Of a DNA stretch of 64,000 nt, positions 52,348 to 59,738 are shown piece by piece. The notes beneath the pieces were generated by a model. That model was not told the DNA's origin. It was given only the letters and a program-made list of their open reading frames with translations, and did no database searches. The DNA is from an uncultured Chitinophaga sp. GTDB taxonomy: Bacteria > Bacteroidota > Bacteroidia > Chitinophagales > Chitinophagaceae. A program made the position numbers and the translations under genes. Each line of letters opens with the position of its first letter. Position 1 is the stretch's first letter. The stretch spans positions 186,001 to 250,000 of the forward strand of contig NZ_CABHOU010000054.1 of NCBI RefSeq assembly GCF_902168175.1. The letters run 5' to 3'.

Positions 52348-54900
52348 ATGCGAACATCATTACTCACTGCATTGCTTGTATTGCTGTCTGTAGCCGGGGC
52401 AGTGGCGCAAAGCACAATTAAAGGCGCCATTAAAGACAATAAGGGCAACGTTGTACCTGGTGCTACTGTTTTACTACAAAGTTCCACCAACCACGCTATA
52501 AGCGATGAAAAAGGTGAGTTTGCCATTGTTACCTACAAGCCATTCCCTGTAACCCTTCGCGTTAGTTATGTGGGATTTAAAACCCAGGAAGTGTTGATTG
52601 CTGCGGCACCGGAGGCTCCGGTGAACGTTATCTTACAACAGGAAGTATTGTCGGAAGTAGTAATTACCTCCCGTCGTCGTACAGAAACTGCGCAGGACGT
52701 ACCCATCCCGATTACGGTGATCGGTGGCGCTGCTGTTGCAGATGCCGGGGCCTTTAACGTAAACAGGTTAAAGGAGCTAGTGCCCACGGTACAGCTATAT
52801 TCTTCCAATCCACGTAACACTACGTTGAACGTACGTGGTCTTGGATCTACTTTCGGCCTTACCAATGATGGTATTGACCCTGGTGTAGGTTTTTATGTAG
52901 ATGGCGTTTACTTCGCCCGGCCTGCTGCTACCACACTCGACTTTATTGATATTGAGCAAATAGAGGTGCTGCGTGGTCCTCAGGGTACCCTGTTCGGTAA
53001 AAACACCACCGCCGGTGCCTTTAACATTACCACCGCCGCGCCCAGCTTTAAACCAGGCGCCAGCTTCGAGGCCAGCTATGGTAACTTCGGTTACGTGCAG
53101 GCCAAAGTAGCCGTTACTGGTCCCCTGAGCAAAAAGATCGCGGGCAGGATATCGTTTTCCGGTACGCAGCGCGACGGTTTGATAGAAAACGTTGCCACTG
53201 GCAGGCAGGTAAATGATATTAATAACCTCGGCGGTCGCGCCCAGCTGCTATATACACCGACCGATCGTGTAAAGATCACGCTTGCCGGCGATGCATCCCG
53301 CCAACGCCCTGATGGTTACGCGCAGGTAGTAGCCGGAGTGGTAACTACACAAAGAGCAGCCTATCGCCAGTTTAATGCGATCATTGCTGATCTGAACTAT
53401 CAGCTTCCCAGCCTTAATGCGTTCGACAGGAAGGTGGACCACAATACCACCTGGAAGTCGGGCAACGATCTTGGCGGTGTTTCTCTTAATGTAGATGCCA
53501 AGATTGGTGCAGGTACGCTTACGTCCACCACTGCATGGCGTTACTGGAACTGGGACCCTTCCAATGACCGTGACTTCACCGGTTTATCGGTATTGCAGCT
53601 GTCGCAGGCAACTTCTAAACACAAGCAATGGACGCAGGAATTACGTTACGCAGGTAAACTGTCTGATAAATTAAGCGGCGTACTGGGCGTTTTTGTAATC
53701 GGGCAAGACCTTAAAACAGACCCCGTGCATATCGAAGAATCGGGCGATGCACAATGGCGCTTCTCACAAAGTACAACCAGCGAATTATGGAAAACGGAAG
53801 GGCTGTTTGATGGCTACGGCATTAAAACCAAATCGCGCCTGAAATCATTTGGTGCAGCGGTATTTGGTCAATTAGACTGGGAAGTGGTAAAAGGCTTACA
53901 TGTATTGCCCGGCCTCCGTTACAACTACGATAAAAAAGATGTGGACTACGACCGCCAGACCTACGGCGGACTCGAAACCACGGATCCTGCTTTGCTCGCA
54001 CTTAAAAACCTGGTGTACAGTAACCAGGCATTTGCCACAGAAGTGAGCGAGAGCAACGTGTCCGGACAAATTACCATTGCTTACAAAGCTTCCAGAAAAA
54101 TAAATGCTTTTGCCACTTACTCCAAAAGCTACAAACCTGTAGGTGTAAACCTCGGTGGTTTACCAACCGCCAGTGGTAAAGTGCTGATAGAACTGGCAGA
54201 AGTGAAGCCGGAAGATGTTAGCCATTGGGAAGTAGGTGTAAAAACCAGCCCGGGCAAAAATGCTACTGTGAACCTGGTATATCATCATACCGAAATTAAA
54301 GACTACCAAACGCAGGTGCAAACGGCAGAAGTGGGCGTAAACCGTGGTTACCTGGCTAATGCTGAAAAAGTAAGAGTGCAGGGCCTTGAACTGGATGCAA
54401 ACATCAGGTTTAACAGGCATGTATCCCTGTACGGTGCTTTAGCATACACCGACGGGAAATATGTGTCGTTCAAAAACGCACCAGTACCTTTGGAAGAAAC
54501 AGGCGCCGCATCAGCCTTTAAAGATATTTCCGGCGGTAAACTACCGGGCATTTCTGAGTGGGCAGGTTCTCTTGGCGGCGAATTAGTAACTGGAACCAAA
54601 CGTTTCCTGGGTCAGGGTGGTAACTTTTTCCTGGCGCTGGATGGTTATTATCGTTCCGATTTTTCATCGAGCTCTTCGCCATCTAAATACCTGAACATCG
54701 ACGGTTATGCTTTGTTGAATGGCAGGGCCGGTTTCCGTGCGGCCAACGGTTTGTCTGTATTCGTTTGGGGACGTAACTTACTCAATACAGATTACTACGA
54801 ACAGTTGTTGCCTGCCGCAGGTAACGCAGGCCAGTATGCAGCCGTACTGGGCGACCAGCGTACTTATGGCGTTACGCTACGCTACGTACTTAACAATTGA
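52348..54900 (+). CDS. TonB-dependent outer-membrane receptor
   Basis: 850 residues: signal peptide (LLTALLVLLSVAGAVAQ), a carboxypeptidase-regulatory-like domain (about 22-100; GNVVPGATVLLQSSTNHAIS), a plug domain with VVITSRRRTETAQDVPIPIT and VLRGPQGTLFGKNTTAGAFN, and a 22-strand barrel ending in the terminal Phe/Tyr-rich strand (TYGVTLRYVLNN). The plug resembles proteobacterial siderophore- or vitamin-type receptors more than SusC, and no SusD-like gene is adjacent. Ligand unknown. Confidence 0.93.
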   Translation: MRTSLLTALLVLLSVAGAVAQSTIKGAIKDNKGNVVPGATVLLQSSTNHAISDEKGEFAIVTYKPFPVTLRVSYVGFKTQEVLIAAAPEAPVNVILQQEVLSEVVITSRRRTETAQDVPIPITVIGGAAVADAGAFNVNRLKELVPTVQLYSSNPRNTTLNVRGLGSTFGLTNDGIDPGVGFYVDGVYFARPAATTLDFIDIEQIEVLRGPQGTLFGKNTTAGAFNITTAAPSFKPGASFEASYGNFGYVQAKVAVTGPLSKKIAGRISFSGTQRDGLIENVATGRQVNDINNLGGRAQLLYTPTDRVKITLAGDASRQRPDGYAQVVAGVVTTQRAAYRQFNAIIADLNYQLPSLNAFDRKVDHNTTWKSGNDLGGVSLNVDAKIGAGTLTSTTAWRYWNWDPSNDRDFTGLSVLQLSQATSKHKQWTQELRYAGKLSDKLSGVLGVFVIGQDLKTDPVHIEESGDAQWRFSQSTTSELWKTEGLFDGYGIKTKSRLKSFGAAVFGQLDWEVVKGLHVLPGLRYNYDKKDVDYDRQTYGGLETTDPALLALKNLVYSNQAFATEVSESNVSGQITIAYKASRKINAFATYSKSYKPVGVNLGGLPTASGKVLIELAEVKPEDVSHWEVGVKTSPGKNATVNLVYHHTEIKDYQTQVQTAEVGVNRGYLANAEKVRVQGLELDANIRFNRHVSLYGALAYTDGKYVSFKNAPVPLEETGAASAFKDISGGKLPGISEWAGSLGGELVTGTKRFLGQGGNFFLALDGYYRSDFSSSSSPSKYLNIDGYALLNGRAGFRAANGLSVFVWGRNLLNTDYYEQLLPAAGNAGQYAAVLGDQRTYGVTLRYVLNN

Positions 54901-54917
54901 TAAACCTATATAAGTAA

Positions 54918-54950
54918 AAAGCGCCTTCGTATTATAAACGTAGGCGCTTT
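54918..54950 (+). terminator. Intrinsic terminator of the TonB receptor gene
   Basis: AAAGCGCCT (54918-54926) pairs with AGGCGCTTT (54942-54950), inner CGT/ACG also pairs; followed by a T-rich CTTTATT. Confidence 0.75.
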
Positions 54951-55077
54951 CTTTATTCATGCACTTTCGCGCGGAAAGTACGACCGGCTTAAAAGCACCG
55001 GCATATTCGCCCATTTTTGAACAGATACACCGCATGGGTAATAGTTCCGGGATAATAGAGAAGTAAATAGGTATGAA

Positions 55078-55524
55078 CTAGTCTTCTAAAACTTCCTCCT
55101 TTACAAAGAAGCGCCCGATCACCTGTTCTAGTTTTTCTATTGTAAGCGGCTTGCTAAGAAAACCTTTAATGTCGTTTATGCTGTTTGCTTTTCGCTCATC
55201 ATCAGGATTAAGACTGGTGGTAAGCATTGCAATTACGATCTGTGCCTTTTGTTCGTCCGACAGTTTATTATATTCTTCCAGGAACTCCCAGCCATTCATG
55301 GCCGGCATATTGATGTCCAGGAAAACAATACCGGGTTGTACTCTGTTGGTTTGGCCAGCAAATTTGCCCGTGGATGTTAAATATTCCAGGGCTTCCTGCC
55401 CGTTAGTAACCACCTGGACATGTACGTCCAGCTGGGCTTTTTTGATGATGATGGAATTAATGAAATTAGTTGCATGGTCATCATCAACGAGTAAGATGCA
55501 CTCGAGTCCGTCAATCTTTCGCAT
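55078..55524 (-). CDS. Single-domain response regulator
   Basis: 148 residues made of one receiver domain: acidic pair in ILLVDDDHATNF, phospho-acceptor Asp in VFLDINMPAMNGWEF, Thr in AMLTTSLN and Lys in FLSKPLTIE. No output domain, so it acts by protein contact, as in CheY-like or Rcp1-like proteins. It lies 12 bp after the PAS kinase gene and should be its partner. Confidence 0.92.
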   Translation of the reverse strand: MRKIDGLECILLVDDDHATNFINSIIIKKAQLDVHVQVVTNGQEALEYLTSTGKFAGQTNRVQPGIVFLDINMPAMNGWEFLEEYNKLSDEQKAQIVIAMLTTSLNPDDERKANSINDIKGFLSKPLTIEKLEQVIGRFFVKEEVLED

Positions 55525-55536
55525 TTCAAGTTCGGT

Positions 55537-56997
55537 TTAGTCTATTATAGTGAAGTAGAATGTGCTGCCCACGCCAGGTTGCGAGGTAAGCCAAATTCTT
55601 CCTTTATGTAATGCTATAATTTTTTTACAGTGTGCCAGTCCTATGCCCGATCCTTCGTATTGCTGGCGGTTATGCAGGCGTTGGAAAATCACAAATACCT
55701 TTTCCTGGTGCGATGGTTCAATACCAATACCGTTGTCTTTCACCGCGAACTGCCATCCTCCTGCAATTACTTCCGCACTTATGTAGATCTCGGGCGGCAC
55801 GTCTTTTTTCGCAAACTTGATCGCATTAAGCACCAGGTTCTGGAAAAGCACTTTTAGTTCCGATTCATAAGCCGTTAATACCGGCATGGCTGTGTAATAG
55901 ATCTGTGCCCCACGCTCCTGTATCACCAGGTCAAGATCGTCGCAAACGAGTTTCAAAAGCGCACCAGTATCTACCTGTTTCATGTTCACATTGCGGCCAA
56001 GACGGCTGTAATCCAGTATATCTTTTATCAGTTGCCGCATACGGGCCGCTGCATCGTGTATAAACTTAAAACTGCTGCGCACATTTTCATCATGGTGGTC
56101 CAGGAATGTGTCGGATAGTAATTCGATCAGGCTGGTGATGGTGCGCAACGGTTCCTGCAGGTCGTGGGAAGTGATGTAGGTAAGTTCTTCCAGTTCCCTG
56201 TTTTTGGAACGCAGTATTTCATTATAATTTTTCAGGGCGTCCTCACCTTTCTTTTTGTCGGTAAGGTCGCGGGTTACTTTGGTGTAACCAATGATCTGCC
56301 CTATTTCATTATGAAGCGCAGTAATCGTAACATTTGCCCAAAAACGTTCTCCCCCGTTTTTCATGCGCCAGCCTTCGTCGTGGGCCTTTCCTTTGTCGCG
56401 GGCGGTATTAAGTAAAGTGCCCGCTTTATCGATCTCCTGGTCTTCCGGCGTATAGAAGGTGTTAAAATGCCGTCCTATTACTTCGCTGGACGGATACCCT
56501 TTAATTCGTTCAGCACCGATGTTCCAGTTCGAAATAAAACCCTGTGGATCGAGGCGTATAATGGCGTAGTCCTCCACTTCCGCGGTCATGCTGAACTGTA
56601 GTTCCTCCGCCCTCCGAAGTCGCTCCTGTGCTTCCTTTTTTTCATTAAGGTTGCGCGAAATAAGTACGAAACCGGCGAGATCACCTTCCTTCAACACCGG
56701 GGTAAGCAGCAGGTGCGACCAGGCAGGTATCCCGTTTTTAATCAGTACCCATCCTTCGTAACTGGCTTTGCCCAGTTGCCAGGCTTGCGCCATCAGGCGT
56801 TCATGCAATCGCTCCTTACGGTTTTCAGGTGTATGTAAAATACTATAGTTCCAGCCCGTTATTTCGGCAGCTTTATATCCTGTAAATGTTTCACCGCCCT
56901 TGTTCCAGGTTTGAATTACACCCTCCGCACTCAGCATACAAATGAGGTAATCATCCACCTCGGACAGGAGCTCACTAAAATTGTAGTCACTCGGCAT
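55537..56997 (-). CDS. Cytosolic PAS-domain histidine kinase
   Basis: 486 residues without membrane segments. Three PAS domains, the third with PAC-like end: about 10-120 (MLSAEGVIQTWNKGGETFTG), about 150-260 (IIRLDPQGFISNWNIGAERI); then HisKA with ITSHDLQEPLRTITSLIELL (phospho-acceptor His) and HATPase with NAIKFAKKD, DNGIGI and GSGIGLAHCKKII. The combination matches phytochrome-like or light/redox sensors but no chromophore pocket is recognised. The start MPSDYNFSEL is preferred, as it begins the first PAS domain. Probably co-transcribed with the response regulator. The number of PAS domains could be two. Confidence 0.9.
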   Translation of the reverse strand: MPSDYNFSELLSEVDDYLICMLSAEGVIQTWNKGGETFTGYKAAEITGWNYSILHTPENRKERLHERLMAQAWQLGKASYEGWVLIKNGIPAWSHLLLTPVLKEGDLAGFVLISRNLNEKKEAQERLRRAEELQFSMTAEVEDYAIIRLDPQGFISNWNIGAERIKGYPSSEVIGRHFNTFYTPEDQEIDKAGTLLNTARDKGKAHDEGWRMKNGGERFWANVTITALHNEIGQIIGYTKVTRDLTDKKKGEDALKNYNEILRSKNRELEELTYITSHDLQEPLRTITSLIELLSDTFLDHHDENVRSSFKFIHDAAARMRQLIKDILDYSRLGRNVNMKQVDTGALLKLVCDDLDLVIQERGAQIYYTAMPVLTAYESELKVLFQNLVLNAIKFAKKDVPPEIYISAEVIAGGWQFAVKDNGIGIEPSHQEKVFVIFQRLHNRQQYEGSGIGLAHCKKIIALHKGRIWLTSQPGVGSTFYFTIID

Positions 56998-57361
56998 AGC
57001 AAAAAAGAGATATTGGAACGCATTACTAGTATAGGCTCTCCAACGATTTGGCAATAGTCAGGCTGTGTCTGTCCCGTTTGATTTTAAATAGGCAGGAAAA
57101 CAAAAGATGGATAATTGTTGATACATACGTTCTTGTATTGTATCCAGATTCTCATTACGGCAAATTTATATAAAATAATCGGTTTGAATGTGAGGATGCC
57201 GAACAAAGAGCGGACAGAGGCGTTTGCTGCCGCATGGCCATAGTTTATCGCCAATGTTAACAAATTATGATAACCTCGTGGAAAACGTTAAATTGGGCCG
57301 TTCAACCTAACCGGGAGATCTATATGCACATTATTCAACATCCAAACCTGCGCCACGTAAT
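56998..57361. other. Divergent control region of the PAS kinase and LacI genes
   Basis: About 360 bp without a gene. It contains GGAAAACGTTAAATT (57280-57294), a LacI-operator-like core (AACGTT) 70 bp before the lacI start, and GTTAACAAATTATGATAAC just upstream. No full promoter consensus was found. Confidence 0.5.
57280..57294. promoter_or_regulatory. Possible autoregulatory operator of the LacI gene
   Basis: GGAAAACGTTAAATT has the central CG dyad of LacI-family sites but differs from the AAACCGGTTT sites downstream of the gene; tentative. Confidence 0.3.
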
Positions 57362-58378
57362 ATGAAGAGAGTTTCCCTTAAAGATGTGGCCAAAATGGCC
57401 GGCGTTTCTAAGTCTACCGCATCTTTCGTACTCAACGGAAAGGCTAAAACTATGCGTATCAGTGAGGCGCTGGCTGAAAAAGTGATGGCAGTAGCCGAAA
57501 AGGCTGGTTATCAGCCACATCAGTTGGCTGTAAGCTTGCGTACAGGCCAATCCAAGATACTGGGCCTCATCGTTGAAAGTATTTCCGGCAGCTTTTTCGC
57601 CGCACTGGCTAAAATTATTGAGGATGAAGCCGAGGTATATGGTTACAAGGTAGTGTATTGCAGTACCGAGAATAACGCATTGAAAGGCAGGGAGTTAATA
57701 AGGATGCTGTCGCAACGTCATGTAGATGGGTTCCTTATTACCCCCACTATTGGCATGGAAAAAGACATTAAGAAGCTGGTTTCCCTGGAAAAGCCGGTAG
57801 TGCTGATGGATAGCTATTTCCCCGAGGTCGAATCTTCTTATGTGCTTACCGACAATGGTAATGGCGTAAAGCAGGGGATGGACCATTTCTTTAAGAAAGG
57901 ATATAAAAAGATAGGATTTGTAACGGTAGATATAGACCTGGCGCAGATGAACGACCGCCTGGAGGCCTATCATGAGTCGCTGGCCGACCATGGCGTGCGG
58001 TCCAACAAGAAGCTGGTACTCCGCCTGCCATACAATGGCGACAAAGCAGATTCCATCAACCAAATCAACGCGTTCCTGAAAAATACCCCCGGATTGGACG
58101 CGGTGTTTTTTGCAACAAACTACCTGGGCATCCTGGGGGTTGAGAGCATAACCTCCCTGGGAATGAGGATTCCACAGGATATTGCCATGATCTGTTTCGA
58201 TGATCATGACCTGTTCCGTCTCTATCCTCCCGGCATTTCCGCCATCCAGCAGCCCATAGAGGGGATCGCTAAAACTGCGATTAAGCTGCTGATGCAGCAG
58301 ATGGACAAAGATCGGAGCGGGGCGCTTTTTAACCAGGTAGAGCTGGAACCCACCCTTATAGAACGCGGATCAGTCTAG
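57362..58378 (+). CDS. LacI-family transcriptional regulator
   Basis: 338 residues: N-terminal helix-turn-helix (SLKDVAKMAGVSKSTASFVL) with hinge helix, and a periplasmic-binding-protein-like effector domain (ILGLIVESISGSFFAALAKI; SYVLTDNGNGVKQGMDHFFK; ICFDDHDLFRL). In Bacteroidota such regulators often stand next to SusC/SusD loci and respond to a sugar. Four 16-bp palindromic sites of the LacI kind lie in the gap behind it, in front of susC, which supports control of the SusCD pair. Followed by a terminator. Confidence 0.93.
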   Translation: MKRVSLKDVAKMAGVSKSTASFVLNGKAKTMRISEALAEKVMAVAEKAGYQPHQLAVSLRTGQSKILGLIVESISGSFFAALAKIIEDEAEVYGYKVVYCSTENNALKGRELIRMLSQRHVDGFLITPTIGMEKDIKKLVSLEKPVVLMDSYFPEVESSYVLTDNGNGVKQGMDHFFKKGYKKIGFVTVDIDLAQMNDRLEAYHESLADHGVRSNKKLVLRLPYNGDKADSINQINAFLKNTPGLDAVFFATNYLGILGVESITSLGMRIPQDIAMICFDDHDLFRLYPPGISAIQQPIEGIAKTAIKLLMQQMDKDRSGALFNQVELEPTLIERGSV

Positions 58379-58489
58379 ACCACCAAGAAATTTATTTTGC
58401 CCAGGGATTTTGATTAGTTAAAATAAATTCTAATTTTACCTGGCGGAAATCCGGTATTTTGTATAGTGAGTAAGATAAAGTGAACTCAG

Positions 58490-58518
58490 AAGATGTGAAG
58501 AAAAACATCTTTTTTTAG
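58490..58518 (+). terminator. Intrinsic terminator of the LacI gene
   Basis: AAGATGT (58490-58496) pairs with ACATCTT (58505-58511), loop 8, then a run of T. Confidence 0.78.
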
Positions 58519-58526
58519 ATAGATAA

Positions 58527-58556
58527 GCTAAACCGGTTTTGCGAAACCGGTTAACA
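58527..58556. promoter_or_regulatory. Tandem LacI-type operators 1 and 2
   Basis: GCTAAACCGGTTTTGC (58527-58542) and GCGAAACCGGTTAACA (58541-58556) share the palindromic core AAACCGGTT and are centred 14 bp apart. Confidence 0.65.
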
Positions 58557-58715
58557 TGACCTAAGCCAGCGAAATACAGTCGCAAAAACTAACAGTGAAA
58601 CAAGAGAGTATTTGTCCGGGTGCAATTTAGAAAATGAAACTTGGTGTAAACAAACGCACGGACGCAATGAACAACAATAAGCGGAAGGACTAATTCTTCC
58701 GCTTATTTTCCGGAA
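58557..58715 (+). ncRNA. Candidate small RNA ending at the 58676 hairpin
   Basis: Only inferred: a strong hairpin closes a stretch with no coding frame that begins just after the tandem LacI-type sites. No promoter box was identified; the 5' end given is a guess. Confidence 0.25.
58676..58707 (+). terminator. Orphan intrinsic terminator in the susC upstream gap
   Basis: Perfect 12-bp stem (58676-58687 with 58696-58707), loop GACTAATT; the tail is TT then C. A 12-bp palindrome TTTTCCGGAAAA overlaps its right end. Confidence 0.65.
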
Positions 58716-58947
58716 AATCGCTAAATCGTTTTATATGTTCTGGAGCAGTGATGTATGACAGGAAGAAACGACATCGGGTACAAGCATGGAATAAGATAGT
58801 TATCTACTTTTTCAGTAGCAACAAATTAACGTGACAGCACACCTTTTTCAATTAACACAACTACTACGCAGCGTCATTGAAAGTATTAACAGTGGCCTGT
58901 TTACATAAAGATCGTTTTTTTATTGTTCACTATTCATTTAAAACAAT

Positions 58948-58971
58948 AAAGGGCCTTTCAAGGCCCTTTTT
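58948..58971 (+). terminator. Second orphan intrinsic terminator before susC
   Basis: AAAGGGCC (58948-58955) pairs with GGCCCTTT (58962-58969), loop TTTCAA, then a T run. Confidence 0.75.
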
Positions 58972-59430
58972 CATTTCCTGTAACGGCAGCAATACGTTGC
59001 AGATATTACACAGTTTTTCCTGCTAAAAATAAAACCTGCTACTAGATCAATTGGATGGCCTGAAATTTGTTGAGTAACAACAATTCTAAAACCGAAGCGT
59101 GCGTACAGTCAATGATAAATGTAGAGATCAAAAAAAACTGTAGTTAGTTGTATTCCTTTGTGCTGGCTGGTTTAGAAGCAATGAAAGTAATTATTTGAAA
59201 AAAAGTAAACACCGTAACGCAAATAAATTCTATTTTTATCAAGACAATTTATTTTAACGATACTATTGTTGGAACGGAAACCGAATACACGCTGATAACA
59301 AACCATGTTCGTGAGAGAAAGACTTTTGTTAAATGAGAAACTAAACATCAGGGGACCATACTATTTACTTCCCAAAATTTAAAACAAACACTTCAGAAGA
59401 TTCTACAGGATCTTTTTTTTAGCCAGTATA

Positions 59431-59446
59431 GCAAAACCGATTTAGC
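59431..59446. promoter_or_regulatory. LacI-type operator 3
   Basis: GCAAAACCGATTTAGC is identical at 15 of 16 positions to the reverse complement of operator 1; about 290 bp before the susC start. Confidence 0.6.
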
Positions 59447-59626
59447 TATATAGTCCTGTAATCCGCTGTCACAGAGTGTTTAATCCGATTTTAACTCATT
59501 TTACGCCGCGCCACAACGCAGGTGCGGACTTATATTTTCTTAACCTGTAAAACAACTAGAAAAACCAGTGATAATGTAGTAAGTAAGAAAGACCAGAAAC
59601 GCACGCACATTTTAAGGAACATATCT

Positions 59627-59642
59627 TTTTGGACCGGTTATG
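59627..59642. promoter_or_regulatory. LacI-type operator 4 (weak)
   Basis: TTTGGACCGGTTATGC shares the ACCGGTT core and TGC end with operator 1; about 100 bp before the susC start. Confidence 0.45.
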
Positions 59643-59738
59643 CAAAACACTTGCACGACCCGGACGATCCATGCCTGTTAAGATTTGGAGCGGTCGCCGG
59701 TGCAAAAGAATTTTCAACATTCTAAATCATTTAAAAAC

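Larger units (their letters stand above)
58379..59738. other. 1.36-kb regulatory gap between lacI and susC
   Basis: No supportable protein gene. Contains the lacI terminator (58490), LacI-like sites at 58527, 58541, 59431 and 59627, and two further terminators (58676 and 58948) that imply short transcripts with no coding sequence, candidate small RNAs. Confidence 0.6.

Noticed and set aside
58751..58834. 27-codon ORF MYDRKKRHRVQAW...
   Set aside because: No ribosome site or promoter, and the composition is not protein-like; the stretch is better explained as non-coding.
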